Part shown: piece after piece, positions 15,794 through 23,430 of the stretch
How the letters are laid out: every line of letters starts with the position of its first letter
Numbering within the stretch: the first letter of the stretch is position 1
NCBI GenBank assembly: GCA_023411175.1
Contig: JAEYPB010000078.1
Coordinates: forward strand, 1 to 27,397
Length of the DNA stretch: 27,397 nt
DNA from: Bacillota bacterium
GTDB taxonomy: Bacteria; Bacillota; Clostridia; Christensenellales; Aristaeellaceae
Reading direction: 5' to 3'
Notes under the pieces: generated by a model
What the model saw: only the letters and a program-made list of their open reading frames with translations
What the model was told of the DNA's origin: nothing
Databases searched by the model: none
Program-made: the position numbers and the translations under genes

Positions 15794-16945
15794 ATGGTTT
15801 ATTCACTAAAGCTCCCCGGGCGCACACTGTTCGGCAAGGGCGCGCTGGAGGAGGCGGGGGCCAACTTCCGCGCGCTGGGCACGCGGGCGCTGATCGTCAC
15901 CGGAAAAATCGTGCAGAAGAGCGAGGCCTTCTCCAGCCTGACCAGGCTTCTCTCGAAGCATTCGGTGGGCTGGGCGGTGTTTTCGGAGATCCCCGGCGAA
16001 CCGGACGACCGGATGATCGACGAGGGCGCCAGGGCCTACGGCTACGCGGGCTGTGATTTCATCATTGGCCTCGGCGGCGGAAGCCCGCTGGACAGCGCCA
16101 AGGCCATCGCCGCCAAGGTGGCGCTGCCGGGCAGCGTCGTCGACTATGCGGGGCGCGAAATATCAGGCAAACTGCCCCCGCTGGCGCTGATCCCCACCAC
16201 CGCCGGCACCGGCTCCGAGGCCACCCGCTTTGCGGTCATCACCGACAGCAAAAAGGGCGCAAAGCTCCTTTTGCGGGGCGACGCGCTGATTCCCGCGCTG
16301 GCGGTTGTGGACCACACCTTCACCCTCTCCGCGCCGCCCGCGCTGACCGCCTACACCGGCATCGACGCGCTGACCCACGCGGTGGAGGCCTACACCTCCA
16401 AGAGGGCGACGCCGCTGACCGACCCCTACGCGCTGGCCGCCGTCAGCCGCGTCTTCGAAAATTTGCCCAAGGCCTTCAAGGACGGCGGCGACCGGGCGGC
16501 GCGGGAATCGATGTCCATCGCCGCCTACGAGGCGGGCGTGTGCATCTCGAATGCCTCCGTCACGCTGGTGCACGGCATGAGCCGCCCCATCGGCGCCAAG
16601 TTCCACGTACCCCACGGCCTTTCGAACGCGATGCTTCTGGCCCACTGCCTTCGCTTCGCCGCCCACGGGCGGCCCGACAAATTTGCGAAGATGGCCCGTT
16701 CCATCGGCGCCGCGCCCAACCGCTTCACCGACCGGGAGGCCGCCGACGCGCTGATCGGCGCCTTTGCGGAACTGACCCGGGTCCTGAACATCCCGACCCT
16801 CCGCGCCTACGGCATCCCGGAAAAGGAGTACCGCGAGGCAATCCCCCAGATGGCCAGGGAGGCCATCGAGAGCGGAAGCCCCGGAAACACCCTCTGCGAT
16901 GTGGCCGAGGGCGACATCATCCGGCTCTACGACAGCCTCTATTGA
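15794..16945 (+). CDS. Iron-containing alcohol dehydrogenase
   Basis: The 383-residue product is a group III (iron-dependent) alcohol dehydrogenase. The nucleotide-binding GGGSPLD is at 94-100 and TTAGTGSEAT at 135-144. The four metal ligands can be placed at Asp191 and His195 (GIDALTHAVEAY) and His260 and His274 (LVHGMSRPIGAKFHVPHG), the same spacing as in FucO. It would interconvert an alcohol and an aldehyde with NAD(P)H in the cytosol; the substrate cannot be read from sequence. The ATG follows GGAGGG. It has its own promoter and a long folded leader, so its expression is probably controlled post-initiation. Confidence 0.93.
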   Translation: MVYSLKLPGRTLFGKGALEEAGANFRALGTRALIVTGKIVQKSEAFSSLTRLLSKHSVGWAVFSEIPGEPDDRMIDEGARAYGYAGCDFIIGLGGGSPLDSAKAIAAKVALPGSVVDYAGREISGKLPPLALIPTTAGTGSEATRFAVITDSKKGAKLLLRGDALIPALAVVDHTFTLSAPPALTAYTGIDALTHAVEAYTSKRATPLTDPYALAAVSRVFENLPKAFKDGGDRAARESMSIAAYEAGVCISNASVTLVHGMSRPIGAKFHVPHGLSNAMLLAHCLRFAAHGRPDKFAKMARSIGAAPNRFTDREAADALIGAFAELTRVLNIPTLRAYGIPEKEYREAIPQMAREAIESGSPGNTLCDVAEGDIIRLYDSLY

Positions 16946-16950
16946 CGATG

Positions 16951-16978
16951 TTTTTGCGCTGCCCGGGCGGTGTATAAT
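16951..16978 (+). promoter_or_regulatory. Probable promoter of the DUF1801 gene
   Basis: A perfect TATAAT lies at 16973-16978, just after the Fe-ADH stop. The best -35 is poor (TTTTTG at 16951-16956, 16-base spacer); TTGACG at 16942 is too far away at 25 bases. Confidence 0.45.
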
Positions 16979-16998
16979 CCCCATGAGGGGGGAAATCC

Positions 16999-17445
16999 AT
17001 GAAGATCGAAGCCGCCAACCCGGAAGAATACATCAATCAGTTGCAGGAGCCTGTCAAGTCCGCCATCGCCTCCCTGCGGGAAGCCGTTCGGCGGGGGCTT
17101 CCCGCGGGCTTTCAGGAGACGATGCAGTACGGCATGATTACCTGGGTGGTGCCCCACGCCATCTACCCCGCGGGCTACCGGGCAAACCCGAAGGATCCGC
17201 TGCCCTTTCTGTCCATCGCCGCCCAGAAGAATCACATCGCGCTGTACCATCTGGGGATGTACGCATTCCCGAAGCTTCTCGATTGGTTCCAGTCGGCCTA
17301 CGCACACGCAGGCGCAGGCAGGCTGGATATGGGCAAGTCCTGCGTTCGCTTCAAGCGGGCGGATAAAATCCCGTTTGGCCTTATAGAGGAGCTCGCCGGA
17401 AAGATCACCGTCAACGAATATATCCAAATAGTTTCTCAATCGTAA
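16999..17445 (+). CDS. DUF1801 domain protein
   Basis: This soluble 148-residue protein fits the DUF1801 family over most of its length: an N-terminal helix, YINQLQEPVKSAIASLREAV, then QYGMITWVVP, PFLSIAAQKNHIALYHLG and GKSCVRFKRADKIPFGLIEE. The fold is known in the family but the function is not. It shares this domain with the YdeI-like protein at 5629-6222 but lacks the C-terminal extension. The ATG follows GGGGGG with seven bases between. The gap after it (17446-17681) contains small hairpins such as GGATGCG-GTG-CGCATCC (17616-17632) but no gene. Confidence 0.8.
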   Translation: MKIEAANPEEYINQLQEPVKSAIASLREAVRRGLPAGFQETMQYGMITWVVPHAIYPAGYRANPKDPLPFLSIAAQKNHIALYHLGMYAFPKLLDWFQSAYAHAGAGRLDMGKSCVRFKRADKIPFGLIEELAGKITVNEYIQIVSQS

Positions 17446-17681
17446 ACCTCTGCGGGAAGGCGAATCGCGCCGGTCGATGTTGCTTGGCGCGGCGTTACGC
17501 CGAAGCGGAAGTTTTCCAGTATTCTTAATCTGCCTTCCGGAAAATCCTGTTTAACGAGGATTAAATCCTTGCGCGCTGATAGAACGCCTCCTTTTCGGGT
17601 ATGAATAGTTCAGATGGATGCGGTGCGCATCCTAAAGACATGGCCCGCAGCGTCCGCTGCGCCGAAGGAGGATATTTCATT

Positions 17682-18125
17682 ATGAGAATCAAAACCCTGA
17701 CCATCGCCGCGATGATGATCGTCGCCGCGGTCGCGCTGGTCGGCTGTGCGCCGGCCGCGCCCGCGCCCACCGCCGCCCCCGTCGCCACGGAAGCGCCTAC
17801 CGTGGCCCCCGCCGTAACCGAAGCCCCGGCCATGACCGAGGCGCCCGTCGCCACCGAGGCGCCCGCGCCGGAAGTGACCGCCGCCTCCGCCCCCGCGCAG
17901 CTTGAGCTGACGGTCGACGAACTGGCCGCCTATGACGGCACCAATGGCAAGCCCGCCTACGTAGCGGTCAACGGCGTCATCTACGATGTGACCAACGTGC
18001 CCGCCTGGAAGAACGGCGCCCACAACGGCTACACCGCGGGCAAGGATCTGTCCGACGCCATCGGCAATGCCCCCCACAAGGATTCCGTACTGGCGAACCT
18101 GACGGTGGTCGGCAAGCTGAAATAA
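17682..18125 (+). CDS. Lipoprotein with cytochrome b5-like domain
   Basis: The predicted protein has 147 residues. A positively charged start (MRIK) and a hydrophobic stretch lead to the lipobox LVGC with Cys22, so it should be lipid-anchored outside the membrane. Residues 23-72 are a linker rich in Ala, Pro and Thr with repeated TEAP. The C-terminal 75 residues match the cytochrome b5-like heme/steroid-binding family: LTVDELAAYDGTNGKPAYVA, NGVIYDVTNVPAWKNGAHNG, AGKDLSDAIGNAPH, VVGKL. His in GAHNG and APHKD are the candidate heme ligands. The ATG at 17682 follows AAGGAGG (17665-17671). Earlier in-frame starts lack a signal peptide. A redox role is inferred. Confidence 0.88.
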   Translation: MRIKTLTIAAMMIVAAVALVGCAPAAPAPTAAPVATEAPTVAPAVTEAPAMTEAPVATEAPAPEVTAASAPAQLELTVDELAAYDGTNGKPAYVAVNGVIYDVTNVPAWKNGAHNGYTAGKDLSDAIGNAPHKDSVLANLTVVGKLK

Positions 18126-18154
18126 GCAAAATCACGCATTGATCCCTCCTACCT

Positions 18155-18192
18155 AAAAAGGCATCAAAAAACCCTGCCGGTTTTTTTGATGC
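18155..18192 (-). terminator. Terminator-like hairpin at the end of repeat copy 2
   Basis: On the minus strand the stem GCATCAAAAAAACC...GGTTTTTTGATGC is followed by C and TTTTT. It would end a minus-strand transcript from the dipeptidase gene that passes through the structured repeat, as the terminator at 6278-6302 does for copy 1. Confidence 0.6.
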
Positions 18193-18324
18193 TAGGGAAA
18201 AACCCTGCGTGCGCCTGAAATTCTTCTGGAATTTCCGGGCGGCGTACTGACCAAAGGTGTGGATAGCGCCACCAGTATGCATGCTGATGGCGCTATCCCG
18301 TGGAGACTTTGTTGATGGTCTGAG
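18160..18324. repeat. Structured intergenic repeat, copy 2
   Basis: This 165-base stretch matches 6305-6506 apart from the extra hairpin of copy 1. Its hairpins are at 18161-18192, 18212-18241 and 18261-18298, with GACCA (18249-18253) able to pair with TGGTC (18316-18320). Two stem positions differ from copy 1 on both sides so that pairing is kept: G-C becomes A-T in the first hairpin, and C-G becomes T-A in the second. One mismatch arises in the third stem. It sits between the converging lipoprotein and dipeptidase genes. Confidence 0.75.
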
Positions 18325-18362
18325 GCGGCCGCGCCGGTTTGAACCGGAGCGGCCGCCTTTTT
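18323..18362 (+). terminator. Strong intrinsic terminator of the lipoprotein gene
   Basis: AGGCGGCCGC...CCGGTT and its complement form a long GC-rich stem with a 2-4 base loop, followed by TTTTT on the + strand. It would end a transcript from the lipoprotein gene that reads through the structured repeat. Confidence 0.85.
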
Positions 18363-18378
18363 ATGCGATTTAATTCGA

Positions 18379-19302
18379 TTATACGGCTTTGGGGGCCTGC
18401 CGCGCTCCTCGCAGCACCCGGTACAGGTTGAGTCCGGCGATTCCGGCCACCTGCGCGCCCGTGTAGCCCATCTTCTCCAGCCGTTCCAAAATTACCGGAA
18501 ATCCCACCGGGTTATGAAGCCCTTCCGGCCAGCGCTCGATGCCGTCGAAGTCGGAGCCGAAACCCACGCAGTCGACGCCGCCCAGTTCGCAGAAGCCGTC
18601 GATGTGGCGGATCACGTCGTCGATGACCGCGGGGCGGCCGTCCGTAAGAAAGTCCGAATAAAAGTTGATGCCGACGAATCCGCGCCCCGCGAAGATCGCC
18701 CGCGCCTGCTCCGGCCAGAGGTTCCGAGGCGAGGACGCGAGGGTTCTCAGGTTGGAATGGCTGGCCACCACCGGCAGGGACGAATGCTCGATTACGCCGT
18801 AGAAGCCCGCCTCGTTCAGATGCGAGACGTCCGCCAGAATGCCCAGCGCGTTCATTGCGTGGAGCATGTCCACGCCCAAGGGCTTCAGCCCCTTGCCACA
18901 GTCGTTCATGGCGGGGTAGGCCAGCTCGTTTTCGTGGTTCCAGGTGATGGCGATCATCCGGACGCCCTCGGCGGCGAACTCGTTCAGCCGTTCAAAGGAC
19001 CCCTCCAGCACCTCGCCGCCCTCGATGGACAGGATGCCGCAGGGCGACGACGGCGCGTCCTCCGGGAGCGCCCCGGTCAGAATCGGCACGCCCAGATCCA
19101 GGACGCGGGCGAGCATCCGCCGGGCTTTGTCGTAGGGCTGCCCCGCAGGCCCCTTGGAGCCCGCGAACAGCGCGAAGGTCTGAAGCCCCACGCCGCCCGA
19201 GGCCAGCGCGCCGGGGGTGACGGCGCAGCCCTCCGGTGCTTTATCCTCGATGGCGATGGCGTACAGCGTGTCCGCGTGGGCGTCGGCGACAAAATACTTC
19301 AC
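18379..19302 (-). CDS. Membrane dipeptidase (peptidase M19)
   Basis: The 307-residue protein is a renal-dipeptidase-like M19 peptidase that cuts dipeptides with two zinc ions. The metal-binding elements are in order: DAHADTL near the N-terminus, SIEGGE, DVSHLNE, ASHSN and GSDFDG. No signal peptide is visible, so it is probably cytosolic, as in most bacterial members. I chose the GTG at 19302 because GGAGGG lies seven bases before it; the longer frame from the TTG at 19317 would translate through that site. The end of the MATE gene is 35 bases upstream, so the two are likely one transcript. The substrate could be peptides from the cell wall or the medium. Confidence 0.93.
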   Translation of the reverse strand: MKYFVADAHADTLYAIAIEDKAPEGCAVTPGALASGGVGLQTFALFAGSKGPAGQPYDKARRMLARVLDLGVPILTGALPEDAPSSPCGILSIEGGEVLEGSFERLNEFAAEGVRMIAITWNHENELAYPAMNDCGKGLKPLGVDMLHAMNALGILADVSHLNEAGFYGVIEHSSLPVVASHSNLRTLASSPRNLWPEQARAIFAGRGFVGINFYSDFLTDGRPAVIDDVIRHIDGFCELGGVDCVGFGSDFDGIERWPEGLHNPVGFPVILERLEKMGYTGAQVAGIAGLNLYRVLRGARQAPKAV

Positions 19303-19336
19303 GATGCGTCCCTCCAAATTTTCAAAATCTCCGAAT

Positions 19337-20698
19337 CTAAGCGCCTGCCGCCGCCATCCGCCGCGTGCGCCAGCCGCCGCGCAGGTAGTAGAGGATGAAC
19401 ATCACGCTGGTTGCCGCCCAGGTCACGGGGTACCCGAACACCAGCATCCGTACCGTCGGGTTCAGCGGAAACGCGCCGTACAGCCAGGCGATGCGCAGTA
19501 CGCAGATGCCCACCACCGTCATCATCATCGGCACGAGGGATTCACCCATGCCCCGGAGCGCGCCGGAGAGGATCTCAATCGACACATAGCAGAAGTACAG
19601 CGGCGTGATTTCCCGGATCAGCGAAATGCCGATCCGGAGCGCCTCGTCGCTTGGGCTGAAAATCCGAAGGAAAGGCTCCGCCAGCACGTATACGACGGCG
19701 GAGAGCGCAAGCGCGGTGCCCATCGCCATCAGGTAGGCGGTGCGCACGCTCTTTCGCACCCGGTCCATCTTGCGAGCCCCGAAGTTCTGGCTGGCGAAGG
19801 TGGTAACCGAGATGCCAAAGGCGTTGATGGTCATCCAAAATAGCGCGTCGATCTTCGAATAGGCCGCCCAGGCGGCCATCGTGTGGGTGCCGAAGGAATT
19901 GATGCCGCCCTGGATCAGAAGGTTCGAAATCCCGTACATCATCGACTGGAAGCCGGAGGGCAGGCCGATGCGGAAGGCGTCCTTCAAAACCGTGCGGTCG
20001 AAGCCGATCTTACGCAGGTTCAGCCGGTAGCAGTCGTCTACCCGCATGAGGCGGGCGACCAGAAGCCCCGCCGCGATGGTCTGCGCCAGGAGCGTCGCGA
20101 TGGCCGCGCCCATGACCCCCAGCCCGAGCCCGACCACCAGCAGAACATCCAGCGCAATGTTGACGATGGCGCCAACGGCAAGGTAGACGAGGGGCCGCCG
20201 GGAATCCCCCACCGCCCGCAGAATGCCCGAGCCGATGTTGAAGAAGAGCACCGATTCGATGCCCAGGAAGTAGACGTTGAGGAAGGCCGCCGCCTGATCG
20301 ATCACATCCGCCGGTGTGCCCAGAAACTCCAGCATCCGTCGGCCGAACAGGGTTCCCAACACCATCAGCGCCGCGCCCGCCGCCAGGCTGATGCCGACCA
20401 CCGTGTGCACCGCGCGGCTGGTGCCGTCGGCGTCCTCCGCGCCGTAGTGCTGCGCCACCACCACCGTCGCGCCCGCGCCGAGCCCCACGAAGAAGCCGAG
20501 GAACAGGTTGATGATGGTCATGCTGGTGCCGCCCACCGCCGCCAGCCCCGCGTCGCCCACCACAGTGCCCACAATGCTGGCGTTCACGATGTTGTACAGC
20601 TGCTGAAAGAACGTGCCCAGAACGATCGGGAAAAAGTACTTCAGAAGTTCTTTCCAGATGGTGTTCTGGGTGATCGCGTTGTCTCTTTGGATCTGCAT
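19337..20698 (-). CDS. MATE family multidrug/sodium exporter
   Basis: The product has 453 residues and about 12 hydrophobic segments, the standard MATE size. Family segments include PIVLGTFFQQLYNIVNASIV near residue 24, the repeated-half equivalents GLPSGFQSMMYGISNLLIQ and FGISVTTFASQNFGARKMDR. It would export cationic drugs or metabolites by Na+ or H+ antiport in the cytoplasmic membrane; the substrate is unknown. The ATG at 20698 follows GGAGGAG with six bases between. A promoter at 20749-20777 precedes it, overlapped by a palindrome that recurs near the divergent dehydrogenase gene. Confidence 0.93.
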   Translation of the reverse strand: MQIQRDNAITQNTIWKELLKYFFPIVLGTFFQQLYNIVNASIVGTVVGDAGLAAVGGTSMTIINLFLGFFVGLGAGATVVVAQHYGAEDADGTSRAVHTVVGISLAAGAALMVLGTLFGRRMLEFLGTPADVIDQAAAFLNVYFLGIESVLFFNIGSGILRAVGDSRRPLVYLAVGAIVNIALDVLLVVGLGLGVMGAAIATLLAQTIAAGLLVARLMRVDDCYRLNLRKIGFDRTVLKDAFRIGLPSGFQSMMYGISNLLIQGGINSFGTHTMAAWAAYSKIDALFWMTINAFGISVTTFASQNFGARKMDRVRKSVRTAYLMAMGTALALSAVVYVLAEPFLRIFSPSDEALRIGISLIREITPLYFCYVSIEILSGALRGMGESLVPMMMTVVGICVLRIAWLYGAFPLNPTVRMLVFGYPVTWAATSVMFILYYLRGGWRTRRMAAAGA

Positions 20699-20748
20699 GC
20701 AGACTCCTCCAGGCCGCCCCTTCGCCGGGCCGCGGCACACCCTGAAAT

Positions 20749-20777
20749 GGTATAGCACAAACCCTGCCGTTTGTCCA
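20749..20777 (-). promoter_or_regulatory. Promoter of the MATE gene
   Basis: On the minus strand TGGACA (20772-20777) and TATACC (20749-20754) are 17 bases apart, with TGC before the -10 giving an extended -10. The transcript would have a leader of about 45 bases. Confidence 0.6.
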
Positions 20778-20801
20778 GCACCACTGGGATAAATGGCAGG
20801 G
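20762..20801. promoter_or_regulatory. Operator-like inverted repeat over the MATE -35
   Basis: CCCTGCCGTTT (20762-20772) and AAATGGCAGGG (20791-20801) are inverted copies with one mismatch. A third copy, AAATGGCAGGG at 20943-20953, lies 12 bases before the -35 of the divergent dehydrogenase promoter. The arrangement fits one regulator acting on both genes. Confidence 0.45.
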
Positions 20802-20956
20802 CAACCACACGAAAAATGGGCGGACGCATTTTTCGTGTGGTTGCGAAGGGAACGACGACGTACGGGCCGCCGACTTGATGGAAATGGAAGGCTTCGGCCC
20901 TCCATACCTCCCAGGGTTTTCGTAGGCGTTTGCCCGGGGGATAAATGGCAGGGCAA
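20786..20956. repeat. 19-bp direct repeats flanking a palindromic segment
   Basis: GGGATAAATGGCAGGGCAA occurs exactly at 20786-20804 and 20938-20956. Between them is a perfect 18-bp inverted repeat: GCAACCACACGAAAAATG (20801-20818) and its complement (20827-20844), with an 8-base loop. A smaller hairpin (ATGGAAGG/CCCTCCAT, about 20884-20905) follows. No open frame or ribosome-binding site was found inside. A small non-autonomous insertion or a local duplication could explain it. Confidence 0.6.
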
Positions 20957-20964
20957 AATCGTGC

Positions 20965-20993
20965 TTGCGCCCGGCCTCCGGAGGACCTATAAT
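20965..20993 (+). promoter_or_regulatory. Promoter of the polyol dehydrogenase operon
   Basis: TTGCGC (20965-20970) and a perfect TATAAT (20988-20993) are 17 bases apart, the same hexamers and spacing as at 1437-1465. Transcription would start near 21000, just before the ribosome-binding site. Confidence 0.7.
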
Positions 20994-21022
20994 TGATATA
21001 TCAGTTTAAAGGGGGGCTTCCC

Positions 21023-22051
21023 TTGAAGGCACTGGTCATGGAGGCATACAAGTCGTTTCATCTTCGGGATATGCCCACGCCCAGCCCCGCGCCGGGCGAG
21101 GTTCTGGTTCGGGTGCGCGCCTGCGCGGTTTGCGGCAGCGACGTACACGGCATCGACGGCTCCACCGGCCGCAGGCAGCCTCCGGTCATTATGGGGCACG
21201 AGGCGGCGGGTGAAATCGCGCTTCTCGGCGAGGGTGTGACCGGCTGCGCCCCCGGCGACCGGGTGACCTTTGATTCCACCGTCTACTGCGGTGCTTGCGA
21301 GGCCTGCCGCGCGGGCGACGTGAACCTTTGCGTGAACCGGCGGGTGCTGGGCGTGTCCTGCGACGAATACCGCCAGGAGGGCGCCTTCGCCGAATACGTG
21401 GCGGTGCCCGCCCGAATTTTATACCCGTTGCCGGACGGCGTCTCCTTTGAGGAGGCGGCGATGGTGGAGCCCCTGTCCATCGCGCTGCACGCGATGACCC
21501 GCGCACCCATGCCCGAAAACGCGACCGTGCTGGTGGTGGGCGTGGGCACGATCGGCCTTCTGGCGCTTCAAGCGGCCCGCGGGTTGGGCGCAACGCGGCT
21601 GATCGCGGCGGACATCGACGAAAACCGGCTGGCCCTTGCCCGGGAGATGGGGGCGGAAGCGGTCAACACCGGCGACCCCGGCGCGTTGGAGCGCATCCTC
21701 GCGCTGACGGGCGGCCGTGGCGTCGACATCGCGGCGGACGCCACCGGCATCGCCGCCACCTGCGACCTGGCCATCCGCGCCACAAAACCAAACGGCGCGG
21801 TGGTGCTGGTGGGAAACCTCGCCCAGAAAATTGACTTCCCCCTGCAGTTTGTGGTCACGCGGCAACTTCGCCTGTTCGGCAGCTGCGCGTCCGCTGGGGA
21901 ATACCCCCGGTGCCTTCAGATGATCGCAGACGGCGTGGTGGACGTGAAACGGATGATCTCAAAAACCGTCCCCCTCGCGGAGGGCGAGGAATGGATTCTG
22001 AAGCTGTACAACAGGGAGCGCGGCCTGTACAAGGTCGTACTGGTTCCCTAG
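21023..22051 (+). CDS. Zinc-dependent polyol/alcohol dehydrogenase
   Basis: This 342-residue medium-chain dehydrogenase has the catalytic zinc site Cys37 (CAVCGSD), His59-Glu60 (GHE) and Glu149 (MVEP), and a structural zinc site with cysteines at about 89, 92, 95 and 103. The Rossmann motif GVGTIG is at 173-178 and the acidic residue in AADIDENR favours NAD over NADP. The overall pattern is closest to sorbitol, threonine or galactitol-1-phosphate dehydrogenases; the substrate is undetermined. The TTG at 21023 follows AAAGGGGGG by about six bases and gives the usual MKALV start. An upstream in-frame TTG at 20993 overlaps the -10 box. It is 23 bases ahead of the next gene. Confidence 0.9.
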   Translation: MKALVMEAYKSFHLRDMPTPSPAPGEVLVRVRACAVCGSDVHGIDGSTGRRQPPVIMGHEAAGEIALLGEGVTGCAPGDRVTFDSTVYCGACEACRAGDVNLCVNRRVLGVSCDEYRQEGAFAEYVAVPARILYPLPDGVSFEEAAMVEPLSIALHAMTRAPMPENATVLVVGVGTIGLLALQAARGLGATRLIAADIDENRLALAREMGAEAVNTGDPGALERILALTGGRGVDIAADATGIAATCDLAIRATKPNGAVVLVGNLAQKIDFPLQFVVTRQLRLFGSCASAGEYPRCLQMIADGVVDVKRMISKTVPLAEGEEWILKLYNRERGLYKVVLVP

Positions 22052-22074
22052 GCCGATTTCAAGGAGGCTTTCCC

Positions 22075-23160
22075 ATGCGAAACATTCGCGCCGGCATTGT
22101 CGGCTGCGGCAAGGTGGGGCACTACCACGCGCGGGCTTACCGCGCCGCGCCGGGGTGTGATCTGGCCGCCTGCGTCAGCCGCAGCCCCGAGCGGGCGGAG
22201 GAATTCGGTCGCGCCTACGGCATCCCGTGGTTTACCTCCGTTACGGAGATGGTCGAAAAAGCCGGGGTGGAGGCCGTCAGTATCGCGACACCCCACCCGC
22301 AGCACGCCGCCCCCGCCGTGGAGGCGGCGCGGGCGGGCGCACATATCCTGGTGGAGAAACCGCTGGCCGCGTCCCTCCAGGACTGCGACGCCATCCTCTC
22401 CGCAGTCCGCGCCGCAGACGTGACCGCGGGCGTGGTCAGCCAGCGCAGGTTCTACCCCCAGGCGGCGCGGGTGAAGCAGGCCATCGAGGACGGAAAGCTG
22501 GGAAAACCCATCCTCGGCACGGTGACGATGCTGGGCTGGCGGGACATGGCCTACTACGCCTCCGACCCGTGGCGCGGCACCTGGGCGGGCGAGGGCGGCG
22601 GCGTGCTGGTCAACCAGGCGCCCCACCAGCTGGATCTGCTCCTTTGGTACATGGGCGAGGCGGCGGAACTCTACGGCCTGTGGGACACGATGAACCACCC
22701 CGGCCTCGAGGTCGACGACACCGCCGTCGCCGCCATCCGCTTCAAATCCGGCGCGCTGGGCACGATCGTAGTCAGCAACTCTCAGAACCCGGCGCTCTAC
22801 GGAAACGTCCACGTCCACGGCTCAAACGGCGCGTCCGTCGGCGTGCAGACAGACGGCGGCGCGATGTTCGTCGCCGGGATGAGCGGCATCACGGAGCCGC
22901 CCTTCAACGACCTGTGGACGGTTCCGGGCGAAGAGGACTTAAAAGCCGCCTGGCGCAGCGAGGAGGACGCCCTCTTCTCCGCCCCCGACGCCGTTGATCG
23001 CTTCTTCCGCCTTCAGATCACGGACTTTCTGGGCGCAATCCGGGAGGGCCGCGCCCCCCTCGTGACCCTCGAGGATGGCCGCCGCACGGTAGAGCTTTTC
23101 ACCGCCATCTACCGCTCGAACCGGGACCGCGCACCCATCCGCTTCCCGTTGGAGGTGTGA
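22075..23160 (+). CDS. Gfo/Idh/MocA family oxidoreductase
   Basis: The 361-residue protein has the family plan: an N-terminal NAD(P) fold with GIVGCGKVG, the EKP motif (HILVEKPLA, near 94-96) and a C-terminal substrate domain with NQAPHQLDLLLW, where His and Asp would act in catalysis. Members oxidise or reduce sugars and inositols; the substrate is not predictable here. The ATG at 22075 follows AAGGAGG (22061-22067). It lies 23 bases after the zinc dehydrogenase and is surely in the same operon, which suggests a two-step sugar or polyol pathway. No transporter or kinase accompanies them in the window. Confidence 0.92.
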   Translation: MRNIRAGIVGCGKVGHYHARAYRAAPGCDLAACVSRSPERAEEFGRAYGIPWFTSVTEMVEKAGVEAVSIATPHPQHAAPAVEAARAGAHILVEKPLAASLQDCDAILSAVRAADVTAGVVSQRRFYPQAARVKQAIEDGKLGKPILGTVTMLGWRDMAYYASDPWRGTWAGEGGGVLVNQAPHQLDLLLWYMGEAAELYGLWDTMNHPGLEVDDTAVAAIRFKSGALGTIVVSNSQNPALYGNVHVHGSNGASVGVQTDGGAMFVAGMSGITEPPFNDLWTVPGEEDLKAAWRSEEDALFSAPDAVDRFFRLQITDFLGAIREGRAPLVTLEDGRRTVELFTAIYRSNRDRAPIRFPLEV

Positions 23161-23202
23161 AGTGGCGCGCCAAGTCAACCGGGGGGGTTGAGAACTCGAA
23201 TC

Positions 23203-23241
23203 AGCGCAATCGCAGGCGAAGAAGCCGCAAGCGGTTGCGCT
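23203..23241 (+). terminator. Possible terminator after the oxidoreductase operon
   Basis: AGCGCAATCGC (23203-23213) and GCGGTTGCGCT (23231-23241) pair over 11 positions with one G-U. ATTGTTTGTTGTT follows, T-rich but interrupted. It separates the operon from the oldest CRISPR repeat. Confidence 0.5.
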
Positions 23242-23267
23242 ATTGTTTGTTGTTCAGCCTATAGGCC

Positions 23268-23430
23268 ATTTCAAAGCACGCGCCTGCGAGCGGCGCGACG
23301 CCGGACGAGCCGCTGCGCCATCGACGCAGCGGGATTTCAATCCACGCGCCTGCGAGGGGCGGGATGTAGGAGGTGCGCACATGAACGGCAACGGCGGAAT
23401 TTCAATCCACGCGCCTGCGAGGGGCGCGAC
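23268..23430 (-). repeat. Three degenerate oldest CRISPR repeats
   Basis: Repeats at 23268-23299, 23334-23365 and 23399-23430 all carry TG where the other 60 carry CA (positions 18-19), breaking the top pair of the stem. The first has three further changes and the second ends GGGAT instead of GCGAC. The break between variants is clean at the fourth repeat. Confidence 0.9.

Noticed and set aside
5629..17445. The two DUF1801 proteins as a recent duplication
   Set aside because: They share only family-level features; lengths, domain content and sequence differ, so an old relationship is enough to explain them.
23268..23299. First degenerate repeat as a tracrRNA anti-repeat
   Set aside because: It has the same orientation and spacing as the array, shares the TG variant with the next two repeats, and the I-C subtype does not use a tracrRNA.
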